NCBI GenBank assembly: GCA_008501585.1
Contig: QQUN01000079.1
Location: forward strand, 112,143 to 176,142
DNA: 64,000 bases
Direction of reading: 5' to 3'
DNA from: Pseudomonadota bacterium
Lineage (GTDB): Bacteria > Pseudomonadota > Gammaproteobacteria > Burkholderiales > Rhodocyclaceae
Shown: positions 1 through 11,122 of the stretch, piece by piece
Position numbering within the stretch: position 1 is the first letter of the stretch
Layout: each line of letters starts with the position of its first letter
The notes under the pieces: model-generated
Database searches by the model: none
What the model was told of the DNA's origin: nothing
What the model saw: the letters and a program-made list of their open reading frames with translations, nothing else
Made by a program: the position numbers and the translations under genes

Positions 1-22
1 GGTGTCACCCTCCCGGGCCGAC

Positions 23-1597
23 CTACGCGGCCTGCGTTGCCGCCGTATCCACCGAGCTGCGGATCAGGTGGTCAAAGGCCGACAGCGCCGCCTTGGAGCC
101 TTCGCCCATGGCGATAATGATCTGCTTGTAGGGCACCGTTGTCGCATCGCCTGCGGCAAATACGCCGAGCACGTTGGTCTCGCCGCGCGCGTTCACCTCG
201 ATCTCGCCATGCTTGCTCAGATCGACCGTGCCCTTGAGCCAGTCGGTGTTGGGCAGCAGGCCGATCTGCACGAACACGCCTTCGAGCGGCACCGCATGCG
301 ACTCACCGCTGCGACGGTCGGTATACACCAGGCCATTGACCTTGCCGTCGGCCCCGGTCACTTCGGTAGTCTGCGCATCGGTGTGGATGGTGACATTGGG
401 CAGGCTCTTGAGCTTGGCCTGCAGCACGGCATCGGCGCGCAGTTCGCGGCCGAATTCGAGCAGCGTCACATGCGCCACGATGCCGGCCAGGTCGATGGCC
501 GCCTCGACGCCCGAGTTGCCGCCGCCGATCACCGCCACGCGCTTGCCCTTGAAGAGCGGGCCGTCGCAGTGCGGGCAATAGGCCACGCCGCGACCGCGAT
601 ATTCGCGTTCGCCGGGCACGTTCATCTCGCGCCAGCGTGCGCCGGTGGCGAGGATGATGGCTTTGGCCTTCACCGTCGCACCGCTGGCCAGGCGGATTTC
701 GTTCATCTGGCCGGGGATCAGCGCCTCGGCACGCTGGCCGTCCATCACGTCCACCTCGTACTGCTTCACATGCTGCTCGAGCGCGGCGGCCAGCTTGGGC
801 CCCTCGGTTTCCTTCACCGAGATGAAGTTCTCGATGGCCATGGTATCCATCACCTGGCCGCCGAAGCGCTCCGACACCACGCCGGTACGCACGCCCTTGC
901 GCGCTGCGTAGATCGCCGCCGCCGCACCGGCCGGGCCGCCGCCAACGATGAGTACGTCGAAGGCGTCCTTGTCGGCGATCTTTGCTGCATCGCGCGCCGC
1001 GGCGCCGGTGTCGAGTTTGGCAAGGATTTCCTTGAGGCTGGTGCGCCCCTGGCCGAAGGCCTCGCCATTCAGATACACGCTGGGCACGGCAAGGATCTTG
1101 TTGCGCTCGACTTCGTCCTGGAACAGCGCGCCGTCGACCATGGTGTGGCGGATGTTGGGGTTGAGCACCGCCATCAGGTTGAGCGCCTGCACCACCTCCG
1201 GGCAGTTCTGGCAGGACAGTGAAATGTAGGTGACGAAGTCGAACGCCCCCTCGATGGCACGGATCTCCGCAATCATGTCGGCCTCAACCTTGGGCGGATG
1301 GCCGCCGACCTGCAGCAGCGCCAGCACCAGCGAGGTGAATTCATGGCCCATCGGGATGCCAGCAAAGCGCACGCCCATGTCGGCACCAGCGCGGGTCAGC
1401 GCGAAGGACGGCGTGCGTACGGACGCATCGCGGGTCTCGAACAGGGTGATCTTGTCGGTCAGGCCGGCAATGTCGTTGAGCAGCGCGAGCATCTCGGCGG
1501 ACTTGGCGCCATCGTCCACGTTCGCAGTGATCTCGATCGGCTGGGTGACGTTCTGCAGGTAGGTCGAAAGCTGTTGTTTGAGATTGGCGTCGAGCAT
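23..1597 (-). CDS. ahpF: Alkyl hydroperoxide reductase subunit F (NADH-dependent flavoprotein)
   Basis: AhpF passes electrons from NADH through FAD and two disulfide centres to AhpC, which reduces peroxides in the cytoplasm. The 524-residue product has the family order: an N-terminal tandem thioredoxin-like domain with a CQNC redox pair (C129, C132), an FAD-binding GGGPAG loop near residue 219, then the thioredoxin-reductase-like CPHCDG centre (C341, C344). Length matches the usual ~520. The reading frame stays open further upstream, but the ATG at 1597 is preferred because a GGAGG ribosome-binding site precedes it and the protein starts like known AhpF ([10 protein letters not shown]). It lies downstream of ahpC on the same strand, separated by 230 bases that contain a terminator-like hairpin. 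The first redox pair is CQNC rather than the common CHNC. Confidence 0.97.
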   Translation of the reverse strand: MLDANLKQQLSTYLQNVTQPIEITANVDDGAKSAEMLALLNDIAGLTDKITLFETRDASVRTPSFALTRAGADMGVRFAGIPMGHEFTSLVLALLQVGGHPPKVEADMIAEIRAIEGAFDFVTYISLSCQNCPEVVQALNLMAVLNPNIRHTMVDGALFQDEVERNKILAVPSVYLNGEAFGQGRTSLKEILAKLDTGAAARDAAKIADKDAFDVLIVGGGPAGAAAAIYAARKGVRTGVVSERFGGQVMDTMAIENFISVKETEGPKLAAALEQHVKQYEVDVMDGQRAEALIPGQMNEIRLASGATVKAKAIILATGARWREMNVPGEREYRGRGVAYCPHCDGPLFKGKRVAVIGGGNSGVEAAIDLAGIVAHVTLLEFGRELRADAVLQAKLKSLPNVTIHTDAQTTEVTGADGKVNGLVYTDRRSGESHAVPLEGVFVQIGLLPNTDWLKGTVDLSKHGEIEVNARGETNVLGVFAAGDATTVPYKQIIIAMGEGSKAALSAFDHLIRSSVDTAATQAA

Positions 1598-1624
1598 GGC
1601 AGGCCTCCGGGATCGAAATTTGGG

Positions 1625-1656
1625 CAAAAAAATGCCCGGGCCTTTGCCCCGGGCAT
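1625..1656 (-). terminator. Rho-independent terminator/attenuator between ahpC and ahpF
   Basis: On the minus strand a perfect 9-bp GC-rich stem (arms at 1632-1640 and 1648-1656, 7-nt loop) is followed directly by a run of seven T (1626-1632). It sits after ahpC and just before the ahpF ribosome-binding site. It should lower ahpF transcription relative to ahpC, which fits the higher AhpC dosage the enzyme pair needs. Confidence 0.8.
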
Positions 1657-1729
1657 GGGGTGAAGCGGTGTCGGAAAGACGCAGGCCTAGCCCTCGCCTT
1701 TCCGTCGCCGCCTCGGAGCGGGGCGACAG

Positions 1730-1827
1730 CCGTTGGGGGAAACCGAGCTGGCGCCGGGCCGCCCCAAGCCAGCGAGCCGCCCCCTCGGGGGGCAGGCCAC
1801 CGCGCAAGCGGCGGCCGTGGGGGCTCC
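1730..1827. repeat. GC-rich intergenic repeat of beta-proteobacterial type
   Basis: Non-coding spacer between ahpC and the terminator. It holds a palindrome GCCCCCTCGGGGGGC near 1778-1793 and a GGGCCGCCCCAAGC block. From memory, similar blocks are common between genes in Azoarcus- and Comamonas-type genomes. Only one copy was seen in this window, so the repeat status rests on recall. Confidence 0.45.
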
Positions 1828-2394
1828 TTAGATTTTGCCCACGAGGTCCAGCGACGGGGCCAGGGTGGCTTCACCCGGGGTCCACTTGGCCGGGCACACT
1901 TCGCCCGGGTGGGCGGCCACGTACTGGGCGGCCTGGATCTTGCGGACCAGTTCCTTCGCGTCACGGCCGATGCCCAGGTCGTGAATCTCGGCCACCTTGA
2001 TCTCGCCTTCCGGGTTGATCACGAAGGTGCCGCGCAGGGCCAGGCCTTCTTCCTCGATCATCACCTCGAAGTTGCGCGAGATGGTGCCGGTCGGGTCGCC
2101 GATCATGGCGTAGTTGATCTTCTTGATCGTCTCCGAGGCGTCATGCCAGGCCTTGTGCGTGAAGTGAGTGTCGGTCGACACCGAGTACACTTCCACGCCC
2201 ATGTCCTTGAGCTGCTCGTAGTGGTCGGCCAGGTCGCCCAGTTCGGTCGGGCACACGAAGGTGAAGTCGGCCGGGTAGAAGAACACCACCGACCACTTGC
2301 CCAGCAGGGACTGCTCGGTCACTTCCTTGAACTCGCCGCCCTTGTAGGCGGTGGCTTTGAAGGGCTTGATCTTGCTGTTGATGAGGTTCGACAT
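1828..2394 (-). CDS. ahpC: Alkyl hydroperoxide reductase subunit C (2-Cys peroxiredoxin)
   Basis: Typical 2-Cys peroxiredoxin of 188 residues that reduces hydrogen peroxide and organic hydroperoxides in the cytoplasm and is recycled by AhpF. The peroxidatic cysteine is C48 in FVCPTE and the resolving cysteine is C167 in EVCPAKW. The length is that of the E. coli AhpC class. The ATG at 2394 follows a purine-rich AAAAGGAG stretch on the minus strand. It is transcribed ahead of ahpF, and its upstream gap, shared with a divergent flavin hydroxylase gene, contains two OxyR-like sites. Confidence 0.98.
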   Translation of the reverse strand: MSNLINSKIKPFKATAYKGGEFKEVTEQSLLGKWSVVFFYPADFTFVCPTELGDLADHYEQLKDMGVEVYSVSTDTHFTHKAWHDASETIKKINYAMIGDPTGTISRNFEVMIEEEGLALRGTFVINPEGEIKVAEIHDLGIGRDAKELVRKIQAAQYVAAHPGEVCPAKWTPGEATLAPSLDLVGKI

Positions 2395-2433
2395 GGTTTC
2401 ACTCCTTTTGGGTTAGCGGGTGCTGCGAAATCG

Positions 2434-2507
2434 ATGGGTGAATGCTATTGCGTCGCACAAGATTGATCCAATTGAACATCCAAATTTTATCGATAGGCAG
2501 CGCCTAT
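2434..2507. promoter_or_regulatory. Two OxyR-like sites upstream of ahpC
   Basis: ATAGGCAGCGCCTAT at 2493-2507 has the ATAG-N7-CTAT arms of an OxyR half-operator. ATGGGTGAATGCTAT at 2434-2448 matches the ATAGnTnnnAnCTAT consensus at most positions. Both lie between ahpC and the divergent hydroxylase gene. OxyR control of ahpC is standard in proteobacteria. No oxyR gene is in the window, so the link is inferred. Confidence 0.45.
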
Positions 2508-2611
2508 GTTGCCGCACTTGCAGCGGCCGCTTTGCCGAAACCCGCCAATGCGGTAACGTTCTGCCCCAGTTGGCGCACCCGCTCCACGCTCCTGTCTTGC
2601 AGGCCCTGCCC

Positions 2612-3775
2612 ATGAAATTCGACCTCGTCATCGTCGGTGCCGGACTCGCCGGCGCCAGCCTTGCCGCCGCGCTGCGCGGCAGCCGGCTGAAGATCGCCGT
2701 CGTGGAGTCCCAGCCGCCCGCCCCGCCTGCGGGCTGGGACAGCCGCATCTACGCCATCAGCCCGACCAATGTGGACTTCCTCACCCAGATCGGCGTCTGG
2801 CCGCATCTGGACGCTGCCCGCCTCACCCCGGTGTACGACATGGCCATCCACGGCGATGCCGGCGGCCAACTCGACTTCTCGGCCTACGACTGCGGCCTGC
2901 GCGAGCTGGCCTGGATCGTGGAATCCGGCCTGATGCAGCGCGAGCTGTGGGAGACCATCAAGCGCCAGCACAACCTCACCCTGCTGTGCCCGGCGCATCC
3001 GGTGCGCCTGGCGGTGGATGACGACGCCGCCACACTCACCCTCGACAACGGCAAGACGCTCACCGCCTCGCTGGTGGTCGCCGCCGACGGCGCCCGGTCG
3101 TGGGTTCGCGAACAGGTCGGTATCGCCGCCACCACCACGCCCTATGACGAAAAAGGCGTGGTCGCCAATTTCCGCTGCGAAAAGCCGCACCGCAACACGG
3201 CCTATCAATGGTTCCACGACGACGGCATCCTGGCCTACCTGCCGCTGCCCGACAACATGATCTCCATCGTCTGGTCCGCACCGGACGCCATCGCCGACGC
3301 GCTCGCCGCGCTGCCGGCCGAGGCGCTGTGCGCCCGCGTTGCCGAGGCCGGTGAGCACACGCTGGGCGCGCTCACGCTGGAGACGCCGGCCGCCGCCTTT
3401 CCGCTGCGCCTGATGCGCGTGCCGCAGCCGACCGCCCCGCGCGTGGCGCTGATCGGCGACGCCGCCCATGCCATTCATCCGCTGTCCGGCCACGGCATCA
3501 ACCTTGGCTATCAGGATGCCAAGGCCCTGGCCGAGCTGCTCGGCCCGCTGCCGGTCTGGCGCGACCCCGGCGAGGCCGCCCTGCTGGCCAGCTACGCCCG
3601 CGCCCGCGCCGAAGAAACCACGCTGCTGCAGTCCACCACCCATGCGCTCAACCGCCTGTTCAAGCCCGACAACGGCCTTTTGTCGGGTTTGCGCAATCTC
3701 GGACTGAACCTCACCAACCAAATCCCTGTCGTACGCAACGCGCTGGTGCGATATGCCATCAGCGGACACTTTTGA
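2612..3775 (+). CDS. UbiH/UbiF/COQ6-family FAD-dependent ubiquinone-biosynthesis hydroxylase
   Basis: Aromatic-ring flavoprotein hydroxylase of the ubiquinone pathway, 387 residues. It has an N-terminal dinucleotide-binding loop GAGLAGA (residues ~9-15), and the second FAD motif GDAAHAIHPLSGHGINLG near residues 286-303 is diagnostic of this group. Which ring position it hydroxylates (UbiH, UbiF, UbiI, UbiL or UbiM type) cannot be read from sequence alone. The ATG at 2612 starts exactly at the conserved MKFDLVIVGAG N-terminus, although the frame is open further upstream. dsbC follows after 15 bases, so they are probably co-transcribed. Confidence 0.93.
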   Translation: MKFDLVIVGAGLAGASLAAALRGSRLKIAVVESQPPAPPAGWDSRIYAISPTNVDFLTQIGVWPHLDAARLTPVYDMAIHGDAGGQLDFSAYDCGLRELAWIVESGLMQRELWETIKRQHNLTLLCPAHPVRLAVDDDAATLTLDNGKTLTASLVVAADGARSWVREQVGIAATTTPYDEKGVVANFRCEKPHRNTAYQWFHDDGILAYLPLPDNMISIVWSAPDAIADALAALPAEALCARVAEAGEHTLGALTLETPAAAFPLRLMRVPQPTAPRVALIGDAAHAIHPLSGHGINLGYQDAKALAELLGPLPVWRDPGEAALLASYARARAEETTLLQSTTHALNRLFKPDNGLLSGLRNLGLNLTNQIPVVRNALVRYAISGHF

Positions 3776-3790
3776 TTCCTGGAGAACCGG

Positions 3791-4519
3791 ATGAACCACC
3801 CCCGACTGCGCGCCGCGCTGGCCACCCTCACCCTGGCCGCCGGTGTCGCCCATGCCGGCGAAGCCGATGTGCAGAAGAAGGTTGAAGCCTTCATCGGCGC
3901 CCCTGCCGTCAGCAGCGTCAAGGCCACGACCTACAACAAACTGTACGAAGTGGTGCTCAAGTCCGGTGAGCTGGTCTACACCAACGAGGCGGTGAGTTTC
4001 ATCATCGACGGCAACATCATCGACACCAAGACCCGCAGCAACGTCACCCAGGCCCGCCTCAACGCCCTGTCGGCGATCGACTTCGCCAGCCTGCCGCTCA
4101 AGGACGCGGTCAAGCATGTGCGCGGCAAGGGTGAGCGCGTCATCGCCACCTTCGAAGACCCCAATTGCGGCTTCTGCAAGCGTCTCGCCGGCGAGTTGCA
4201 GACCATGGACAACGTCACCGTCTACACCTTCCTCTACCCCATCCTGAGCCCGGATTCGATCGACAAATCCAAGCGCATCTGGTGTGCCGAGAACCAGGGC
4301 GTGGCCTGGATGGACTGGGTCGGCGCCGGCAAGGCCCCGCCCGCCGCGGCCGACTGCGATACCTCGGCCATCGAGCGCAACGTCGCCCTCGGCCAGCAAC
4401 TGCGCATCAGCGGCACGCCCACCATCTTCCTCGCCGACGGCAGCCGTATCGGCGGCTTCCTGCCGGCGGCACAGCTGAACCCGGCCATCGACGAAGCGCA
4501 GGGCAAAGCCAAGAAGTAA
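3791..4519 (+). CDS. dsbC: Periplasmic thiol:disulfide isomerase DsbC
   Basis: DsbC reshuffles wrong disulfides in periplasmic proteins and is kept reduced by DsbD. The 242-residue protein has a signal peptide (cleavage likely after AHA, residue ~22), an N-terminal dimerisation domain, then a thioredoxin fold with active site CGFC (C126, C129) in FEDPNCGFCK. A second cysteine pair and a cis-proline loop SGTPTIF follow. Most DsbC proteins have CGYC, so Phe for Tyr is a conservative change. A GGAG ribosome-binding site precedes the ATG. A strong terminator lies downstream. Confidence 0.95.
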   Translation: MNHPRLRAALATLTLAAGVAHAGEADVQKKVEAFIGAPAVSSVKATTYNKLYEVVLKSGELVYTNEAVSFIIDGNIIDTKTRSNVTQARLNALSAIDFASLPLKDAVKHVRGKGERVIATFEDPNCGFCKRLAGELQTMDNVTVYTFLYPILSPDSIDKSKRIWCAENQGVAWMDWVGAGKAPPAAADCDTSAIERNVALGQQLRISGTPTIFLADGSRIGGFLPAAQLNPAIDEAQGKAKK

Positions 4520-4542
4520 TCCGGCGCGCCGCCCACACACGC

Positions 4543-4572
4543 CCTGCCGGCCCCGGGCCGGCAGGATTGTTT
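4543..4572 (+). terminator. Rho-independent terminator after dsbC
   Basis: A perfect 10-bp stem (CCTGCCGGCC at 4543-4552 pairing with 4556-4565) closes on a 3-nt loop and is followed by ATTGTTT. It sits between convergent dsbC and cbbR. Confidence 0.75.
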
Positions 4573-4622
4573 CCGGGGTTGGCCAACGCAGACCGAAGGG
4601 CAGCGCACGCTGATGCAGTGGC

Positions 4623-7113
<2,491 letters not shown>

Positions 7114-7126
7114 CGGCGAGTAATTC

Positions 7127-7206
7127 GTGATGGGTGATGGGGTGATTCGTCAATGGCGGGCGCTGCGCGCCCGGAGGCACCCCACCAATCACCCATCACC
7201 CATCAC
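7127..7206. repeat. Long inverted repeat between cbbL and cbbS
   Basis: A left arm of GTGATGGG-type repeats (7127-7147) is complementary to the right arm of ATCACCC repeats (7187-7206). The spacer holds a further hairpin, GGGCGC/GCGCCC (about 7158-7172). In RNA this forms a large hairpin just upstream of the cbbS ribosome-binding site. It could affect transcript stability or the L:S ratio; the function is not known. Confidence 0.7.
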
Positions 7207-7224
7207 CCATTCCCGGAGAACGAC

Positions 7225-7650
7225 ATGCGAATCACCCAAGGCGCCTTTTCCTTCCTGCCCGACCTCACCGACACGCAAATCGCCGCGCAGATCGAGTACT
7301 GCCTGCGCAACGACTGGGCAGTGGCCATCGAATTCACCGACGACCCGCACCCGCGCAACACCTACTGGTCGATGTGGGGCCACCCGATGTTCGACCTCGC
7401 CGACGCCGCCGGCGCCATGCAGGCGCTGCGCGAATGCCGCGCGGCGCGGCCCGGGCACTACATCCGCATCAACGCCTTCGACCCGAGCGCGGGCTGGGAG
7501 ACGGTGCGCCTGTCCTTCATCGTCGGCCGCCCGGCGGTCGAGCCCGGCTTCCGCCTGGTGCGGCGCGAAGGCCCCGGCCGCACGCTGCACTACACGCTGG
7601 AGAGCTACGCCGTCGGCCGCCAGCCCGAGGGCGAGCGCTACGCCACGTAG
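7225..7650 (+). CDS. cbbS: Ribulose-1,5-bisphosphate carboxylase small subunit
   Basis: Small subunit of the L8S8 holoenzyme, 141 residues. It opens [16 protein letters not shown] and has the conserved [20 protein letters not shown] and MFDLADA segments. The C-terminal extension after RLSFIV is typical of red-type small subunits, where it forms the beta-hairpins at the central solvent channel. The ATG at 7225 follows GGAGAA; an in-frame ATG further upstream lies inside the inverted repeat and is not used here. The stop codon TAG is part of a palindromic repeat that begins at 7646. Confidence 0.97.
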   Translation: MRITQGAFSFLPDLTDTQIAAQIEYCLRNDWAVAIEFTDDPHPRNTYWSMWGHPMFDLADAAGAMQALRECRAARPGHYIRINAFDPSAGWETVRLSFIVGRPAVEPGFRLVRREGPGRTLHYTLESYAVGRQPEGERYAT

Positions 7651-7711
7651 GGCGGGTTTCAACCCGCCAACGACATAGCCCGGGAGATGGCGGGTTGACA
7701 CCCGCCCTACG
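7646..7711. repeat. CGTAG-ended palindromic repeat pair (family A) after cbbS
   Basis: Two copies of the hairpin GGCGGGTTTCAACCCGCC in inverted orientation (7646-7669 and 7688-7711). The outer ends are CGTAG and CTACG and the spacer is 18 nt. The two 24-nt arms differ at one base. The first copy supplies the cbbS stop codon. This REPIN-like pair recurs between most cbb genes. Confidence 0.85.
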
Positions 7712-7741
7712 CCTGCCGACGAAGACGCACCGGAGACCGAC

Positions 7742-8716
7742 ATGACCCAGCCCCTCGCCGCCCCGACCGACACCATCGACCTCGCCGCCGAATACCGCGA
7801 GGCCGGCGTCGCCGACGTGCTCGACCGCCTCGACGCCGAGCTGGTCGGCCTGGCGCCGGTCAAGCGCCGGGTGCGCGAGATCGCCGCCCTGCTGCTGGTC
7901 GACCGCGTGCGCGCGCGCCTCGGCCTGGCCAGCACCCCGCCCTCGCTGCACATGTGCTTCACCGGCAACCCCGGCACCGGCAAGACCACGCTGGCGCTGC
8001 GCATGGCCGAGATCCTCCAGCGCCTCGGCTATGTGCGCAAAGGCCATGTGGTGGCGGTCACGCGCGACGACCTGGTCGGCCAGTTCATCGGCCACACCGC
8101 GCCCAAGACCAAGGAGGTGCTCAAGCGCGCCATGGGCGGCGTGCTGTTCATCGATGAGGCCTATTACCTGTTCCGCCCCGAGAACGAAAAGGACTACGGC
8201 CAGGAGGCCATCGAGATCCTGCTGCAGGTGATGGAGAACCAGCGCGACGACCTGGTGGTGATCCTCGCCGGCTACGCCGATCGCATGGACCGCTTCTTCG
8301 AGTCCAACCCCGGCATGAAGTCGCGCATCGCCCACCATGTCGAGTTCCCCGACTACAGCAACGCCGAGCTGGCCCAGATCGCCGAGCGCATGCTGGCCGA
8401 CTGGAACTACCGCTTCGACGCCGCCGGCCGCGCCGCCTTCGACGACTACCTGCGCCACCGCCGCGCCAAGCCGCACTTCGCCAACGCCCGCAGCGTGCGC
8501 AACGCGCTCGACCGCATGCGCCTGCGCCAGGCGCTGCGCCTGTTCGACGGCGCGACGCCGATCGACCCGGACGACTTGCAGATCCTCACCGACGCCGACG
8601 TGCGCGCCAGCCGCCACTTCCGCCCGACGCCGCCGACCCTGGTCGGCCAGGCGCCGCCGGACGAGGAGATCGACGCCTACGACCCCGACCGCATCCCGGA
8701 GCGCAGCGACTACTGA
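7742..8716 (+). CDS. cbbX: Red-type RuBisCO activase, AAA+ protein CbbX
   Basis: CbbX is a hexameric AAA+ ATPase that pulls on the large-subunit C-terminus to release inhibitory sugar phosphates from red-type RuBisCO. It has 324 residues, Walker A GNPGTGKT (75-82) and Walker B VLFIDEA (134-140). The FIGHTAPKT segment (115-123) matches the CbbX pore-loop region, and arginine-finger and sensor regions follow. It lies directly downstream of cbbS, which supports form IC assignment of the RuBisCO. The ATG follows GGAGA. Confidence 0.97.
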   Translation: MTQPLAAPTDTIDLAAEYREAGVADVLDRLDAELVGLAPVKRRVREIAALLLVDRVRARLGLASTPPSLHMCFTGNPGTGKTTLALRMAEILQRLGYVRKGHVVAVTRDDLVGQFIGHTAPKTKEVLKRAMGGVLFIDEAYYLFRPENEKDYGQEAIEILLQVMENQRDDLVVILAGYADRMDRFFESNPGMKSRIAHHVEFPDYSNAELAQIAERMLADWNYRFDAAGRAAFDDYLRHRRAKPHFANARSVRNALDRMRLRQALRLFDGATPIDPDDLQILTDADVRASRHFRPTPPTLVGQAPPDEEIDAYDPDRIPERSDY

Positions 8717-8736
8717 GGGCGGGTTGAAACCCGCCC
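8717..8736. repeat. Single family A hairpin after cbbX
   Basis: A GGGCGGG/CCCGCCC hairpin with a TTGAAA loop begins on the base right after the cbbX stop codon TGA (8714-8716). Confidence 0.8.
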
Positions 8737-8760
8737 ACCTCAAAACCGCCGGAGCCACGC

Positions 8761-8841
8761 ATGAGCATCCACACCACCATCAACCGCGACGGCTGCACCG
8801 TCGAGTCCATCGTGGCCGCGGCAAGGCAGCTCGTGACGTAG
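8761..8841 (+). CDS. Possible 26-residue small protein or truncated gene between cbbX and cbbF
   Basis: An ATG with a GGAG site seven bases upstream opens a 26-codon frame (MSIHTTINRDGCTVESIVAA and six more residues). It ends on a TAG that belongs to the CGTAG end of the next repeat (8837 on). No family was recognised. Either a small peptide is made from this slot of the operon, or a longer gene was cut by repeat insertion. The good ribosome-binding site favours past or present translation. Confidence 0.35.
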   Translation: MSIHTTINRDGCTVESIVAAARQLVT

Positions 8842-8919
8842 GACGGATAAGCGCAGCGCATCCGCCATCGCACGCCCCGCGGGGCACGGCGGATGCGCCT
8901 TCGGCTTATCCGCCCTACG
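8837..8919. repeat. CGTAG-ended palindromic repeat pair (family D) before cbbF
   Basis: Inverted pair with arms at 8837-8866 and 8888-8919, each holding GGATAAG and GCGCATCCGCC-type blocks. The outer ends are CGTAG and CTACG. The core differs from family A but the termini are the same. Confidence 0.8.
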
Positions 8920-8930
8920 AACCGCCCCGC

Positions 8931-8954
8931 CGTAGGGCGGGTTTCAACCCGCCA
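8931..8954. repeat. Single family A repeat upstream of cbbF
   Basis: CGTAG followed by the GGCGGGTTTCAACCCGCC hairpin, identical over 24 bases to copies at 7646, 11163 and 15698. Confidence 0.85.
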
Positions 8955-8994
8955 AGACGCCCCGACGAACACCCAAAAATGCGAGGAGACACGC

Positions 8995-10071
8995 ATGTTC
9001 AGCCTGGAACGCACCACGCTCACCGAGTACCTGATCTCCCAGCGGCGCAGCCACCCCGGCGCCACCGGCGAGTTCAACGCCCTGATCCTGCAGGTCGCCC
9101 AGGCCTGCAAGGCCGTCTCGCGCGCGGTCGCGCACGGCGCGCTGGGCGGCGTGCTCGGCGCCTTGGCGGCCACCAACGTGCAGGGCGAAACGCAGCAGAC
9201 GCTCGACGTGCTGGCCGACGACATCTTCCGCCGCGCCACCCACTGGGGCGGTGCCCTGGCCGGCATGCTGTCGGAAGAGAACGAAGCGCCGATTCCCATT
9301 CCCGAGGGCCACAAGCGCGGCAAGTACCTGCTGCTGTTCGACCCGCTCGACGGCTCATCCAACATCGACGTGAACGTCTCGGTCGGCTCCATCTTCTCCA
9401 TCCTGCGCAGCCCGCGCCCCGGCGAGGCCGCCACCGAGGCCGACTTCCTGCAACCGGGCACGCGCCAGGTGGCCGCCGGCTACGCCATCTACGGCCCCTC
9501 GACGCTGCTGGTGCTCACCGTCGGGCGCGGCGTGGCGGCCTTCACCTTCGACCCCGTCCTGGGCGAGTTCTTCCTCACCCGTGACGACATCCGCATTCCG
9601 GGGGCCACGCAGGAGTTCGCCATCAACGCCTCCAACTCGCGCTTCTGGGAGGCGCCGGTGGCGCGCTACGTGGCCGAATGCCTGGCCGGCAAGAGCGGCC
9701 CGCGCGGCAAGGACTTCAACATGCGCTGGGTCGCCTCCCTGGTGGCCGAGGCCCACCGCATCCTCACCCGCGGCGGCGTCTTCCTCTACCCGCGCGACCG
9801 CAAAGACCCCGGCAAGCCCGGCCGGCTGCGCCTGCTCTACGAGGCCAACCCCATCGGCTGGCTCATCGAGCAAGCCGGCGGCCGCGCCTCCACCGGCGTG
9901 CGCCCGGTGCTCGAAGTGGCGCCCGAATCGACGCACCAGCGCATCGGCTTCGTCTTCGGCTCGCGCGAAGAAGTCGAGCGCATCGAGCGCTACCACGCCG
10001 AACCGGTACTCGGCGGCGACCACCACGACGCGCCGCTGTTCAACACCCGTGGCCTGTTCATGACGGCGTAG
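8995..10071 (+). CDS. cbbF: Fructose-1,6-bisphosphatase class I (Calvin cycle)
   Basis: Hydrolyses fructose-1,6-bisphosphate, and in Calvin-cycle bacteria usually sedoheptulose-1,7-bisphosphate, during RuBP regeneration. It has 358 residues, metal-binding LSEENE (E94, E95) and LFDPLDGSSNID (D116, D119), and C-terminal EANPIGWLIEQAGG. The ATG at 8995 follows GAGGAGA and gives the normal family N-terminus (RTTLTEYLISQRR). It lies between the cbbX and cbbP genes, so the Calvin-cycle role is well supported. Whether it also uses sedoheptulose bisphosphate is inferred; no separate SBPase gene is in the cluster. Confidence 0.96.
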   Translation: MFSLERTTLTEYLISQRRSHPGATGEFNALILQVAQACKAVSRAVAHGALGGVLGALAATNVQGETQQTLDVLADDIFRRATHWGGALAGMLSEENEAPIPIPEGHKRGKYLLLFDPLDGSSNIDVNVSVGSIFSILRSPRPGEAATEADFLQPGTRQVAAGYAIYGPSTLLVLTVGRGVAAFTFDPVLGEFFLTRDDIRIPGATQEFAINASNSRFWEAPVARYVAECLAGKSGPRGKDFNMRWVASLVAEAHRILTRGGVFLYPRDRKDPGKPGRLRLLYEANPIGWLIEQAGGRASTGVRPVLEVAPESTHQRIGFVFGSREEVERIERYHAEPVLGGDHHDAPLFNTRGLFMTA

Positions 10072-10078
10072 ACGGCTG

Positions 10079-10175
10079 CGTAGCCCGGACGAGGGCCGCA
10101 GGCCCGACTCCGGGAGCGGCCTCACGCAACCGGCACGCTGCCCCCCGGATTCCGCGGCGCTCCATCCGGGCTACG
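10079..10175. repeat. CGTAG-ended palindromic repeat pair (family B) between cbbF and cbbP
   Basis: A left arm reading CGTAGCCCGGAC and a right arm reading ATCCGGGCTACG flank a GC-rich centre; each arm has its own small hairpin (GGCCGCAGGCC on the left). The spacer otherwise shows no gene. Confidence 0.8.
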
Positions 10176-10213
10176 CCCCACCCCCGATTTCCCATCCGCA
10201 CGAGGGCAACACC

Positions 10214-11089
10214 ATGTCCGACCGTCATCCCATCATTGCCATCACCGGCTCCTCCGGCGCCGGCACCAGCACCGTGCAGCGCACCTTCGAGGAAATCTTC
10301 CGCCGCGAGGGCGTCACCGCCGCCACCATCGAGGGCGACAGCTTCCACGCCTTCGACCGCCGGCAGATGCGCGAGAAAATGGCCGAGCACGAAGCCGGCG
10401 GCGACAACCGCCTGTCGCACTTTGGCCCCGAGGCCAACCTCTTCGGCGAGCTGGAAAACCTCTTCCGCCACTACAGCGAATGCGGCCAAGGCAAACGGCG
10501 CAAATACCTGCACAACGCCGAAGAAGCAGCCCCCCACAAGCAAGACCCAGGCACCTTCACCCCGTGGGAAGACCTGCCCACCGGCACCGACCTGCTGTTC
10601 TACGAAGGGCTGCATGGCGCGGTGGCCAACGGCGAGATCGACGTGGCGCGCTTCGTCGACCTGCTCATCGGCGTGGTGCCGGTGGTGAACCTGGAGTGGA
10701 TCCAGAAGCTGCACCGCGACAAGTCCATGCGCGGCTACAGCACCGAGGCGGTCACCGACACCATCCTGCGGCGCATGCACGACTACGTGCACTACATCGT
10801 CCCGCAGTTCGCGCGCACCCATGTGAACTTTCAGCGCGTGCCGATGGTGGACACCTCCAACCCCTTCATCGCCCGCGCCATTCCCACCGCGGACGAATCG
10901 ATGGTGGTGATCCGCTTCGCCAACCCCAAGGGCATCGACTTCCCCTACCTGCTGAACATGGTGCACGACAGCTTCATGAGCCGCGCCAACACCATCGTGG
11001 TGCCGGGCGGAAAGATGGAGCTGGCCATGCAGCTGATCTTCACCCCCTTCGTGTGGCGGCTGATGGAGCGGCGGAGGCAGTTGCTGTGA
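10214..11089 (+). CDS. cbbP: Phosphoribulokinase
   Basis: Phosphorylates ribulose-5-phosphate with ATP to make RuBP. It has 291 residues, the length of proteobacterial class I PRK. The P-loop GSSGAGTS (12-19) is followed by catalytic D42 in IEGDSFH, in register with Rhodobacter PRK, and by the conserved segments RKYLH and EGLHGA. The ATG at 10214 follows GAGGG. It belongs to the same operon as cbbF and cbbT. Confidence 0.97.
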   Translation: MSDRHPIIAITGSSGAGTSTVQRTFEEIFRREGVTAATIEGDSFHAFDRRQMREKMAEHEAGGDNRLSHFGPEANLFGELENLFRHYSECGQGKRRKYLHNAEEAAPHKQDPGTFTPWEDLPTGTDLLFYEGLHGAVANGEIDVARFVDLLIGVVPVVNLEWIQKLHRDKSMRGYSTEAVTDTILRRMHDYVHYIVPQFARTHVNFQRVPMVDTSNPFIARAIPTADESMVVIRFANPKGIDFPYLLNMVHDSFMSRANTIVVPGGKMELAMQLIFTPFVWRLMERRRQLL

Positions 11090-11122
11090 ACCCTGCCCGC
11101 CATGCCTCACACCCCCACCGGC

